Of a stretch of 64,000 nt of DNA, positions 26,730 through 34,662 are shown one piece after another. Each line of letters starts with the position of its first letter. The first letter of the stretch is position 1. Source of the stretch: Methylothermaceae bacteria B42 (GTDB taxonomy: Bacteria > Pseudomonadota > Gammaproteobacteria > Methylococcales > Methylothermaceae); the NCBI GenBank assembly GCA_001566965.1, contig LSNW01000032.1, forward strand, positions 372,001 to 436,000. The letters run 5' to 3'. Position numbers and translations under genes: made by a program. The notes beneath the pieces were generated by a model. That model saw only the letters and a program-made list of their open reading frames with translations. It was not told where the DNA came from and did no database searches.

Positions 26730-29171
26730 TTATTGCGTCGGTGGGTAGTCGTAGAAAGGTTCGCCCACCCAGAACGGACGCATCATTTCGTGATCCTCGT
26801 GTTCGAGGATATGGCAATGATAGACAAACAATCCCGGAATGTTAAAGTGGGCGATGATTCGCGTCACTTCCCCTGGTTTGGCTTCTACCGTATCCTGCCA
26901 ACCGCTTTCCTCGGGCGGCGCGGGAACTTTAGAACCAATCAGCTTGAGGGTTTCGGGATGTCCCGGAACGAAACTGGCCACGTCAAACCTTTGCCGGTCC
27001 AGCACCTGGAATTGGACTTGGTGGACATGAATGGGATGGCTGTCCTCCGAAATGTTAATGAACTCCCATATTTCCGTGGCATTGAGATTGGGGGTCTCGG
27101 TCACAGGATCCCCCCAATTTAACGGGCCATCTTTGGCAGTGCCAAGCATGGTTTTCAAACGGCCAATCTCATCCGTCGTTTCGGTAAGAAGAATCTGGCG
27201 TACTTTATCGACATTGCCAGGATCCAACCTTTGCACCGGAACCAGGACATCAGGCAGATTTACTTTTGGTACTGATTTATCCAGCTTCTTGGTCACCTTG
27301 AACGCCATGATTTTACCGGTGGTTTCCGGGTTCACCGGATCGCCTCCGGGAAAGGGCGTGGGTGCATCGTTGCTGATTATAAGCGTTTTGCCTTTGAACT
27401 CTTTTCTGGAAAAATCCACTATCACATCAATCCGCTGCGCCGGAGCCACACTGACGGTATCCACCGCTACTGGACTGGGCAGCAATCCCCCGCCAGAACC
27501 GATTTTGATGAAGCCCTTGGACACCGGCTGGCCATCCATCTGCAAACGCATGCGATAGAAGCGGGAGCCGGAACCGTTAAGAATACGGAAGCGGTATTTC
27601 CTAGGTTCCACTTCCATCACCGGCCAAGCCTTGCCATTGACAAGAATAAAATCGCCGAAAAATTCGGGAACAATGGAAGGCACCGGCTTGCCTGTTTCCG
27701 GATCCAGGGAAACCGGATTGCCGTTGGCGTCCCTGAAGCTTTCCTCGGGATAAGCCAGACCGCCATCATCGTAAAAGGAACGGTCCTGAATGACCAGCGG
27801 TACTTCGTAAGGGTAACTTGGCAACTTGTTTTCCTGTTGCAGTTGCTTTTCAATATCATCCCGGAGCAAGTAAAAACCCGCCAATCCGGCATATACATTC
27901 AACCGGGTAATCCCCATGGCGTGGGGGTGATACCATAAAGCGGCCCCTTGCTGATCGTTCCGGTAACGGAAAGTACCCGTGGGGCCGTAAGGTAAATCCC
28001 ATTGCATCAGTGGCCCACCATCCTTGAATTTTTTGGTCGTCCACGCCTCTGGATAACCATCGCTGTCGCTATCGGTATGACCTCCATGGAGATGCACCAC
28101 CGTCCTAATCTGTGGACGGCAGGGATTAGGGACTGGATTGCCATCCGCATCCAGCTCTGGCCCCGGCGGATCTTCATCGTTATCGGCGCCATAGGGACCA
28201 CAATGCACCGTGGTATCCACCGGCAACAAATGGCGCTTTGGCAACCAATTCAGCCACCGCACCCGTACCGGGTCACCCCTGTCAGCCACCAAGGTGGGTC
28301 CTGGAAAGCTGAGTTTACCACTGGGCGCGTCATTTTCCCGGGCATCGCCAAAACCCCATACGCGGGTATAGAGCTGCTTGCCGGTGGCCGGGTCAATCAA
28401 ACCAATCTTGGTTTTGATTTGGTCCATCACCACTTCATAATAAGACTCGCCATCGATGGTACCGTAAGGTTGCAGGACAAAGCCGGGATCCAGCGGATTC
28501 GGCAGCGGGTTGACAAACTTGGGCTGGGTGTTGGGATCCAGCAAATGGGCGGAAGGCGCCTGTCCATCGGGGAACTGAATGGCCAGCTTGAAAAAATCAT
28601 AGGGGTAACAACTCCATTGGGTTGCCGGTTTACCGCTATGCTTTTTTCCTTTAGCAATGTGCAAACATTTGCCGCTGTGTTGCGCTTCCAGACGGAAAAA
28701 ATCCCCCCGGGCGCTGATGCGCCACTGCTGATTCAACTCTCCATGACAGGGCCATTGGATAATATCGGCACCATCGTCCAAATCCTCTCTCGCCACGTCC
28801 AGGCACATGCCGGTTGCCTGGTTTTTGATGGTAAAAACATCGGTTTTGCCGGCCACCGGCAGCAGCTTCCAGATTTGATAATCACTGCCATCACACTGGC
28901 TTTGGACCACCTTCGCTTCCTTGTCATCAGATCTGTCCTCAATGTCCAAACACTTGTCGCTATGTTTCATCACCAAAGTGCTTGTCACCCCGGCACTACC
29001 CATTACAGGAACTGTGGGCACAGTGGCTTTTTTATCGGTATTAAACGAAAAAGCGTGTGCCTGAGGATCTGCCGATGGCTTATCAATCAGGTTGACGGCA
29101 TTGGATGTCACGGGAAGAAACAGCAACGCTCCTCCCATTAAAACAATGTTTGGCAAGGATTTTTTATACAT
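26730..29171 (-). CDS. Secreted multicopper oxidase with N-terminal ricin-B-type lectin domain
   Basis: An 813-residue exported protein. After a signal peptide (LPNIVLMGGALLFLPVTSNA) and linker, residues ~60-195 form a ricin-type beta-trefoil with QxW-like repeats (YQIWKL, NQQWRI) and CLDI/CLDV/CLHI half-motifs. The rest is a CotA/bilirubin-oxidase-like three-domain multicopper oxidase. The copper ligands are in place: HLHGGH, WYHPHAMG, HPIHVHQ, and HCHILEHEDHEMM with the type 1 Cys and an axial Met. It would oxidise phenolics, metals or bilirubin-like substrates in the periplasm or outside the cell; the lectin domain suggests anchoring to polysaccharide. ATG 29171 has a strong GGAGG site. 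It is a single-gene unit with its own terminator. Confidence 0.92.
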   Translation of the reverse strand: MYKKSLPNIVLMGGALLFLPVTSNAVNLIDKPSADPQAHAFSFNTDKKATVPTVPVMGSAGVTSTLVMKHSDKCLDIEDRSDDKEAKVVQSQCDGSDYQIWKLLPVAGKTDVFTIKNQATGMCLDVAREDLDDGADIIQWPCHGELNQQWRISARGDFFRLEAQHSGKCLHIAKGKKHSGKPATQWSCYPYDFFKLAIQFPDGQAPSAHLLDPNTQPKFVNPLPNPLDPGFVLQPYGTIDGESYYEVVMDQIKTKIGLIDPATGKQLYTRVWGFGDARENDAPSGKLSFPGPTLVADRGDPVRVRWLNWLPKRHLLPVDTTVHCGPYGADNDEDPPGPELDADGNPVPNPCRPQIRTVVHLHGGHTDSDSDGYPEAWTTKKFKDGGPLMQWDLPYGPTGTFRYRNDQQGAALWYHPHAMGITRLNVYAGLAGFYLLRDDIEKQLQQENKLPSYPYEVPLVIQDRSFYDDGGLAYPEESFRDANGNPVSLDPETGKPVPSIVPEFFGDFILVNGKAWPVMEVEPRKYRFRILNGSGSRFYRMRLQMDGQPVSKGFIKIGSGGGLLPSPVAVDTVSVAPAQRIDVIVDFSRKEFKGKTLIISNDAPTPFPGGDPVNPETTGKIMAFKVTKKLDKSVPKVNLPDVLVPVQRLDPGNVDKVRQILLTETTDEIGRLKTMLGTAKDGPLNWGDPVTETPNLNATEIWEFINISEDSHPIHVHQVQFQVLDRQRFDVASFVPGHPETLKLIGSKVPAPPEESGWQDTVEAKPGEVTRIIAHFNIPGLFVYHCHILEHEDHEMMRPFWVGEPFYDYPPTQ

Positions 29172-29653
29172 TTTTCCCCCTCCAAATACGAACTGGCCTG
29201 AAAGAAATACCCCCTTTTCTTATCAGGACATTTTTTAAAATGAATAGCATTTCCCTTTCTATTCGCGGGAAACTCTGATCTATTCATCCCCAATTATCAG
29301 AGTGAAATTGAAATCCAGAGCAAAATGGATTTCATAGAATCAGGCGAGTAAAACCACCCTTCGGCTGGTTGTCCTTGTCCACCGAATATCTAGGAGTCAA
29401 GTTAATGGGCTAGATAATACCCCTTATCCCTGATATGTAAGTATATTAGTCTTTTATCATCAGTCAATATTTTTTTATACGTACTATTTTTCTTATATCA
29501 AGGAAACCTAAGATAATTCGTCCAAGAAACACCCGTATACAAAAAACACTAGATGCAGTTTTTTTATTCAATATCAATCACTTGGAATGGTAGATTTTGA
29601 TCGCACCTCCATGTCCCGCGGAAATCTCTAACAGAATCTAAAGTTCCTCAATG
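29172..29653. other. AT-rich spacer upstream of the multicopper oxidase
   Basis: About 480 bp without a credible gene on either strand, clearly more AT-rich than its surroundings (runs such as ATATTTTTTTATAC near 29470). It must hold the oxidase promoter on the minus strand, but I cannot pick a convincing -35/-10 pair. Confidence 0.5.
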
Positions 29654-29669
29654 TTTGATCTGGATCAAA
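29654..29669. promoter_or_regulatory. FNR/CRP-family binding site candidate
   Basis: TTTGATCTGGATCAAA contains the exact FNR consensus TTGAT-N4-ATCAA with one extra symmetric base pair on each side. It lies about 485 bp upstream of the oxidase start and about 150 bp before a repeat on the plus side, so the controlled transcript is unclear. A CATAAT at 29724-29729 could be a -10 for a plus-strand transcript. Confidence 0.6.
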
Positions 29670-29786
29670 TATGATTTTTTCTCCTAAAAAAACTGAAGCG
29701 TAAGTTAAGGAATTGAGTTCTTTCATAATGGGTGCGAGTTCAGCCTTTTAACGCCAAACAAGCACCTTATGCCCGTGATTGTCGAT

Positions 29787-29806
29787 AGGAGAGGAGAGGA
29801 GAGGAG
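29787..29806 (+). repeat. Tandem pentamer (AGGAG)x4
   Basis: Four perfect head-to-tail AGGAG units followed by a near-repeat (AAGAG). Each unit is itself a Shine-Dalgarno sequence. An ATG follows at 29819, but that open frame runs through a palindromic repeat and is not credible as a gene. The tract could vary in copy number by slippage. Confidence 0.7.
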
Positions 29807-29821
29807 AAGAGCAGGTAAATG

Positions 29822-29998
29822 ACTGATGTTACGCAGCCGCCAGCAGGTACACTCAGGTTTACGCAATCCCTAGTTGTCATTTCGACCGGAGGGAGAAATC
29901 TTCACACTCAGCCTCGATTTGGATCAACTACAAGATTTCTCGCAAGCTCTCTCACTTCGTTCGAGACAGGGCTCGAAATGATTGTGCGTGACATCAGT
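29822..29998. repeat. 177-bp palindromic repeat element
   Basis: The outer ends ACTGATGTTACGCA and TGCGTGACATCAGT are inverted (13 of 14 match). Inside them lie a second inverted pair (TCATTTCGA with TCGAAATGA) and a third (GAGAAATCTT with AGATTTCTC). The inner part resembles an interspersed 'TCATTTCGACCGGAGGGAGAAATCT' type repeat that I recall from several bacterial phyla. It ends 35 bp from the 3' end of the minus-strand gene at 30033. Only one copy is present in this window. The open frame 29819-30040 through it is taken as spurious. Confidence 0.7.
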
Positions 29999-30032
29999 AA
30001 ATACGAGCCCGCCAGGCGGAAATTATTTCTGA

Positions 30033-31082
30033 CTATCTAAGGAAATCACGAAGCATCCATGCCAAGGCCGCGGCAGGGGCGCAATCGGCAACGGAAAAAT
30101 CGCCGTGACAGGTTTCCGAAAACTGGAAATAAACCGCGAAGTCTTGATAGTCGATTTCCAGCCTTCTGGCTAATTCTGGCAGGAGAAAACGCCCAACTCC
30201 GGCGCCAACCAGGGTCATTTGTTCCGCCGGCAGGCGGGATAAATGGCGCAAACAGGTGTATGTCAACTGCTGTAACTGTATTTCCCGGCAAGCCATGGCA
30301 AGCATTTGCCATTCCCTTTCTGAAGCGCATGCCGCGTCCAGCCCCAGCATTCTCGCCAGACGCTGGATGCTGGCTAGCCGGGTCTTGGCCTTGCCGTCCG
30401 CAGTGGGCGTTAGATCGGCATGAATTGGCAGCACTTGCAGAACCCGGTAAACATCCGCCATGTTGGCGAAATATTCGGCCATGAGAGGTATCTGCTGGCC
30501 ACGGAAAGGCAGGCAGTCGGACAGGACCATCAAAGGCGTCCGCACTACGCCAGCATAAACCAATTCCCCGGTTTTCAGGCGATCATGGTCATCTTCTCCC
30601 AAACATTTGAAGTCACCTTTAACGACGGGCAAAAAATCCGTGGTGGTGCTGCCAATATCGATACATAAGATCACATCGTTTTTTTGACATTGTCCAAGAA
30701 AGTGCGCAGTAATCCGCCAATTCTGGGAGGCTGTTTGGTGGTAGTTTTTGGGGTCAAAATTAGATAACGGTATAAATCCCTGGGTGGAATAAACAAAAGT
30801 ATTCCGGGAAGGGATGATTTGGGTAAAACTATTCAGAAGCGCCCGCACCCCTTCCTGCCGGCTCTCGAACAAATCCACCATCTCACCGGTCATGGTCAGG
30901 CCGTGAAAGCAATTTTCCGGCAATTGCCGATGGATGGCCTTCAGAGACTTTGAAAGGACAGCCATTCCTTGCCATAAGGGGCAGTATTGCTGGAAAACGG
31001 AAACCACTTTACCTTCTGCCTGGAGGACGACAGCTTTTATATGCGCCCCGCCCAAATCCCATCCTACATAGTAATGAATCAT
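30033..31082 (-). CDS. Hydantoinase/oxoprolinase-like H4MPT-linked C1 pathway protein (MfnF-like)
   Basis: A 349-residue ASKHA-fold protein. VGWDLGGAHIKAVVL at the N-terminus and CIDIGSTTTDFLPV in the middle are the two phosphate-binding loops, and LVGAGVGRFLLPELARRL lies near the C-terminus. It matches the group of uncharacterised 'probable H4MPT-linked C1 transfer' proteins homologous to archaeal MfnF, which joins the furan and tyramine-glutamate parts of methanofuran. It overlaps the upstream MfnD-like ATP-grasp gene (ATGA), so the two act together, most likely in methylofuran synthesis. Confidence 0.82.
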   Translation of the reverse strand: MIHYYVGWDLGGAHIKAVVLQAEGKVVSVFQQYCPLWQGMAVLSKSLKAIHRQLPENCFHGLTMTGEMVDLFESRQEGVRALLNSFTQIIPSRNTFVYSTQGFIPLSNFDPKNYHQTASQNWRITAHFLGQCQKNDVILCIDIGSTTTDFLPVVKGDFKCLGEDDHDRLKTGELVYAGVVRTPLMVLSDCLPFRGQQIPLMAEYFANMADVYRVLQVLPIHADLTPTADGKAKTRLASIQRLARMLGLDAACASEREWQMLAMACREIQLQQLTYTCLRHLSRLPAEQMTLVGAGVGRFLLPELARRLEIDYQDFAVYFQFSETCHGDFSVADCAPAAALAWMLRDFLR

Positions 31083-32248
31083 GCCATCACCCTGATTTCC
31101 TTGCCTGTGATTTGCCGTCTTTTTGAGGCCAATTCATCCAGTGAAGCCTGCCCCTTCGCCAACCAGACTACCCATTCCGCCACGTTGATACCCAATGCCA
31201 GGCGAATGCCAGTATAAGAAAGGCTCACCCTGGGATTGATCTCCACCACCAAAAGCCGGTCCCTTGAACGGATCAAATCAATACCCACATACCCCCATAA
31301 TCCTGGAATCAAGCGGGCAATTTTTGCGCACAGACGCTGACATGAATTCTTGTCTGTATCACAGATGTTGACGCTACAGGCCTTGAGCACCAGGGATTCG
31401 CCTTGCCAAGCAAGGTGCTGGTGGTTGACGGTTAACAACAATGCCCCGCCCCCGGCAAAAATGGCTGACAGGCTGAGGGTTTCGCCAGCAATATAAGGTT
31501 GCAGAATCCAGTCTTGGGCCTGATATCCCCCCAGTTCCGCCCGGGACTGAACCCGTCGAATCCCCTCGCAACCCACATCATTTCTGGGTTTGATAATCCA
31601 GGGCGGGGGGAATTGATTTTTAAATTCTTGAGCCAAACATCCAGGCACCGAATCGACGCCACCCTTCTCCAAGACAGTACCAGTGACCAATTTGTCTGAA
31701 CAAATTCGGATGGCTTCGGGATGACAACCCAACAGGTATTTGTTGGCTGCAAGCACATCTGTGGCCAGGCTATATAAAATGCCATTGGTTTCCGGGGCCA
31801 CAATCCACACCGCCTCCGCCCAATCCAGGCCTGCTCTCCAGTTTTCTTGCCACTGCCCTGGCGAGGCGATGGGGGCAATCTCGATGGCATTGTTTTTCAC
31901 GGGCCTAAAGATTTGGCGGCTTGAGATTTCTTTAGCTACCGGGGTATTGCCTCCGTGGGTGTTGGCGGCCTGGATGGCCGCCATCAAGTCCTCAGGGAAG
32001 AGTTTACAACGTCCCACGGAAGCAATACCCCGGTGGCTTGGGTGTATAAAACAAATAGGAGAGCAGTTTTTTACTGTCAAGGGCGGCAAGCGGTAGTCCC
32101 GCAAAACACGCAACGTCACTTGAGGAAGCAACGCCAAATCCGCCACCAACGCTTGCAGCATTGCTTCTCCGCCCTTGGCAAGCTCCCCCGGCAAGGGTTT
32201 TCCAACCATGCCGCCGCCGGTAATATATTCCAATACCAGAATTTTCAT
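31079..32248 (-). CDS. ATP-grasp ligase, MfnD-like (tyramine-glutamate ligase family), with in-frame repeat insertion
   Basis: A 389-residue ATP-grasp protein. KILVLEYITGGG is the typical N-terminus; the ATP-grasp core has WIIKPRNDVGCEGIRRV and the metal-binding end GIDLIRSRDRLLVVEINPRVSLSYTG. The archaeal MfnD homologue adds glutamate to tyramine in methanofuran synthesis, so this is read as the methylofuran ligase. Residues ~71-105 (SHRGIASVGRCKLFPEDLMA and onward) are encoded by a palindromic repeat also found at 34544 and 38739, and are probably not part of the ancestral protein. They fall before the catalytic core, so activity may be kept. The start lies only 8 bp from the divergent HisA-like gene. 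Confidence 0.82.
   Translation of the reverse strand: MKILVLEYITGGGMVGKPLPGELAKGGEAMLQALVADLALLPQVTLRVLRDYRLPPLTVKNCSPICFIHPSHRGIASVGRCKLFPEDLMAAIQAANTHGGNTPVAKEISSRQIFRPVKNNAIEIAPIASPGQWQENWRAGLDWAEAVWIVAPETNGILYSLATDVLAANKYLLGCHPEAIRICSDKLVTGTVLEKGGVDSVPGCLAQEFKNQFPPPWIIKPRNDVGCEGIRRVQSRAELGGYQAQDWILQPYIAGETLSLSAIFAGGGALLLTVNHQHLAWQGESLVLKACSVNICDTDKNSCQRLCAKIARLIPGLWGYVGIDLIRSRDRLLVVEINPRVSLSYTGIRLALGINVAEWVVWLAKGQASLDELASKRRQITGKEIRVMA
31935..32037. repeat. Palindromic hairpin element, copy 1 (inside ATP-grasp gene)
   Basis: Arms 31935-31959 and 32013-32037 are inverted complements (23 of 25 bp). They flank a 53-bp core with its own hairpin (GGCGGCC-TGGAT-GGCCGCC). The core is shared with copies 2 and 3; the outer ~18 bp of the arms is specific to this site. 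Core plus one arm is 78 bp (26 codons), so insertion keeps the reading frame. Confidence 0.85.
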
Positions 32249-32256
32249 GGCATTTG

Positions 32257-32913
32257 ATGAAACTGATTCCCGTTATCGATTTGCTGCAAGGACAGGCGGT
32301 AATGGCCCTACGCGGCCAACGTCAATCCTACCAGCCGTTAAGCACGCCTCTATGCCCCGACAGCCGACCTGAGCAGGTGATTGAAGCTTATCTTGGCCTT
32401 TACCCCTTCGACTGTATTTATATTGCCGATCTCGACAGCATTCAAAGCCAAGGAAACAACCATAAGACCATCACCAGCCTACAGCGACGCTTTCCTCATT
32501 TGCAGTTTTGGGTGGATGCCGGTTATCCAACATTGCCCCATTCTCCCTACATTATTCCCGTGATTGGCAGTGAATCCTTACAGCCTTCCGATCTCGAAGT
32601 CCTGCCATCTTTGTCCGGCAACTGGATTTTATCATTGGATTTCAATGGCAACGGTTTTCTAGGCCCCCTCGAGCTGTTGGAAAACACGATGCAATGGCCA
32701 AAATCTGTGATTATTATGACGCTGGCTAAAGTCGGCAGCTTGGAAGGTCCTGATTGGAACCGGCTAAGATCGGTAGTGCAGCGCGATCCATCCAGGCACT
32801 GGATTGCCGCTGGCGGCATCCGTCATCAACAAGATTGTAATCGCCTAGCCAGGTTTGGCATTCACTGTGTTCTTGTCGCCAGCGCTTTACATTACGGCAA
32901 AATCAAACTGTAA
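32257..32913 (+). CDS. HisA/HisF-like TIM-barrel protein of the H4MPT/methylofuran island
   Basis: About 218 residues. KLIPVIDLLQGQAVMALRG is the classic HisA N-terminus with the catalytic-type Asp, and HWIAAGGIRHQQD is the C-terminal phosphate site. It is shorter and more divergent than true HisA (245 residues), the middle Asp region is altered, and no other his biosynthesis gene is near. HisA-like genes recur in methylotroph H4MPT clusters and are assumed to serve C1 cofactor synthesis; the reaction is not known to me. It is the only plus-strand gene in the island, divergent from the MfnD-like gene. ATG 32257 is preferred to TTG 32254. Confidence 0.78.
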   Translation: MKLIPVIDLLQGQAVMALRGQRQSYQPLSTPLCPDSRPEQVIEAYLGLYPFDCIYIADLDSIQSQGNNHKTITSLQRRFPHLQFWVDAGYPTLPHSPYIIPVIGSESLQPSDLEVLPSLSGNWILSLDFNGNGFLGPLELLENTMQWPKSVIIMTLAKVGSLEGPDWNRLRSVVQRDPSRHWIAAGGIRHQQDCNRLARFGIHCVLVASALHYGKIKL

Positions 32914-32941
32914 AGCACATTGGATTTTTTCGAGATCCCCT

Positions 32942-32980
32942 GAAAAAAACAAAAGCCGCCACTTCGGTTGAAGTAGCGGC
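32942..32980 (-). terminator. Intrinsic terminator of the fae transcript
   Basis: An 11-bp stem with one mismatch (GCCGCCACTTC / GAAGTAGCGGC) and a 4-nt loop is followed on the minus strand by CTTTTGTTTTTTT. It lies 31 bp beyond the fae stop. Confidence 0.85.
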
Positions 32981-33011
32981 CTTAGGACCGGGAATGAATG
33001 AAGCGCTCGGA

Positions 33012-33524
33012 TCAGTCGTGCGCGGCAAAAGGATGGTGGCTACGCTTGGCCATTTCTACCACTTCCCCCGCCTTGGGCTCACCCGCAACCGCACGCTTGA
33101 TTGCTTCCTTGGTTGCTTCGTAATTGTAATCCTGAATCTTGGCATCGTCTTCTGCCAGCCAGTGGATGAAAACGGCGACGCAAATATAAAGGTCGTCGGC
33201 TTCGTCCAGAGGAATGGTACCATCTTCCACACACTCGGTTACCGCCATGGCCACGCCACGCTGCGCTGGGCCAAACATCTGGGTCGCCTGCTTGCCATTT
33301 TTGATGGTAACCTTGTTGTACATAATCGTCGCCGGTTTGCACATCAGGTTGGGAGCCACCACCGCCAAAAGGCTGGAATGCCCGCTTTTCTGGTTAACCA
33401 GACAATTGGCAAACGCAGTTTCCACAGCGCTATTGCGGGGACCGATCATGAGATCGATATGCGCCACTTCATTGCCTTCCCCCTTCAAGGATTCGCCAAT
33501 CATTACTTTGCTGATTTTAGCCAC
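33012..33524 (-). CDS. fae: Formaldehyde-activating enzyme
   Basis: Fae joins formaldehyde with tetrahydromethanopterin in the cytoplasm. The conserved [14 protein letters not shown] (catalytic His), [23 protein letters not shown] and [12 protein letters not shown](D)YNYEATK are intact. GTG 33524 gives 170 residues beginning VAKISKV, the canonical length and start, and has AGGAGA 8 bp upstream. A second start, ATG 33587 with GGGGAG, would add a hydrophobic, Ser-rich 21-residue extension ([14 protein letters not shown]...) not usual in Fae. A strong terminator follows the gene, as expected for an abundant protein. Confidence 0.95.
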   Translation of the reverse strand: MAKISKVMIGESLKGEGNEVAHIDLMIGPRNSAVETAFANCLVNQKSGHSSLLAVVAPNLMCKPATIMYNKVTIKNGKQATQMFGPAQRGVAMAVTECVEDGTIPLDEADDLYICVAVFIHWLAEDDAKIQDYNYEATKEAIKRAVAGEPKAGEVVEMAKRSHHPFAAHD

Positions 33525-33609
33525 TCTACTTGTCTCCTCTGTCTTGGATGATGAAAAAAATGATAAAAATTTCCCGATTAACGACATTGTTGTTCTCCCC
33601 ACAAGAGCA

Positions 33610-34524
33610 TTAAGGAACAACGTCCCCAGCCACTCTACCCTGCCCCGGCCCATTCCTTGAATTTCCCGGAGTCAGGAGTTGTTCCAGGCGCACCGCCAAT
33701 AGGGTCGCAACCGTCAAATCAGCCGTGGTGCCTGGGTTGATACCCGCCGCTTTGAACGCCGCATCTACTTCCTTGAGCTGCGGCAATATTTGTTCCGGAT
33801 TCGCGGCACGTTGTAACAAATCTTCCAAATGCGCGCATTTGGCGGAAATCATGGATGTATATCGTTTGCCGAACTTGCGCTCGACATGGCTATCAGGAAT
33901 ATCCCGAAGCAACTGAACAAACACGAATACCGCCGCCCATCGCTCATCTGCCCATTGGTTAACCCCAATATGATAACCGGGAATAGCCTGCTGAAAAACA
34001 TCTTTATAATCGCTAACATAATTATAGGCGATTCTGTCACGATTTTTGGCCAATTCCATGGCTTTTAACAGGGTGACTGTCGGCTTGTGAGCGACATCTT
34101 CCGCTTCCGTTTCCCCCAAGCCGCCAGGCTTTGCCAATCGAATGGCCCTGTAAACCCAATCGGCATCCTGCACTGTGGTAGCCTGTAATGTTTGGCGCAA
34201 ACGCCCCCTTAACTCCCCTTCGCTTTGGCGCAAAACGGCCTCTATCAAGGGCGCCGCCAGCAGAATGATGCCTAGGTTCGTATTGCAACCCACCTTTTCC
34301 CAGGTAGCTTTAACGGCTTGATAAATCCTTTCTCCCAACGTCAATGAAGGATCGACCAAGTGCCCGACGCTCACCTGAGCGCTGACAATAAAGTCATTCA
34401 CTGTCATCCCGTGTCCTGGGGAATAAACGCTGACATTACCCGGCTTGAAAGCCTCCACATCCAGTCGGCATGCGTCCAAATAAGCTTGGGCCAAAACCGT
34501 TCGATTCAGGATTTCCGTTCCCAT
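33610..34524 (-). CDS. Triphosphoribosyl-dephospho-CoA synthase-like (CitG family) protein of the H4MPT cluster
   Basis: About 304 residues with the CitG-family pattern: [27 protein letters not shown], then [18 protein letters not shown] and [15 protein letters not shown]. CitG enzymes move ribosyl-triphosphate onto dephospho-CoA. In methylotrophs a homologue always sits with mch and fae and is thought to work in H4MPT or methylofuran synthesis, since no citrate lyase is present. ATG 34524 follows the family start; a TTG one codon earlier is weaker. It lies 85 bp upstream of fae. Confidence 0.82.
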   Translation of the reverse strand: MGTEILNRTVLAQAYLDACRLDVEAFKPGNVSVYSPGHGMTVNDFIVSAQVSVGHLVDPSLTLGERIYQAVKATWEKVGCNTNLGIILLAAPLIEAVLRQSEGELRGRLRQTLQATTVQDADWVYRAIRLAKPGGLGETEAEDVAHKPTVTLLKAMELAKNRDRIAYNYVSDYKDVFQQAIPGYHIGVNQWADERWAAVFVFVQLLRDIPDSHVERKFGKRYTSMISAKCAHLEDLLQRAANPEQILPQLKEVDAAFKAAGINPGTTADLTVATLLAVRLEQLLTPGNSRNGPGQGRVAGDVVP

Positions 34525-34543
34525 CAATGTAAAATCATTCCGC

Positions 34544-34648
34544 AGGTATTCCGGTCTTTCTTCTGTGGATGTTGGCGGCCCGGATGGCCGCCATCAAGCT
34601 CCCAAGGACGGGTTTACAGCGCTCCACGGAAGAAAGACCGGAATACCT
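34544..34648. repeat. Palindromic hairpin element, copy 2
   Basis: Arms 34544-34569 and 34623-34648 are inverted complements (25 of 26 bp), with the outer part AGGTATTCCGGTCTTTCTTC unique to this site. The 53-bp core has the GGCGGCC-CGGAT-GGCCGCC hairpin and the CAAGCTCCCAAGGACGGGTT segment shared with the other copies. It sits 14 bp behind the RimK-like gene in an intergenic gap. Confidence 0.85.
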
Positions 34649-34662
34649 TGGCTGCCGGAAAA

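Noticed and set aside
29819-30040. Possible 73-residue protein behind the AGGAG tract
   Set aside because: The coding part is the palindromic repeat and its peptide looks like translated inverted repeats.
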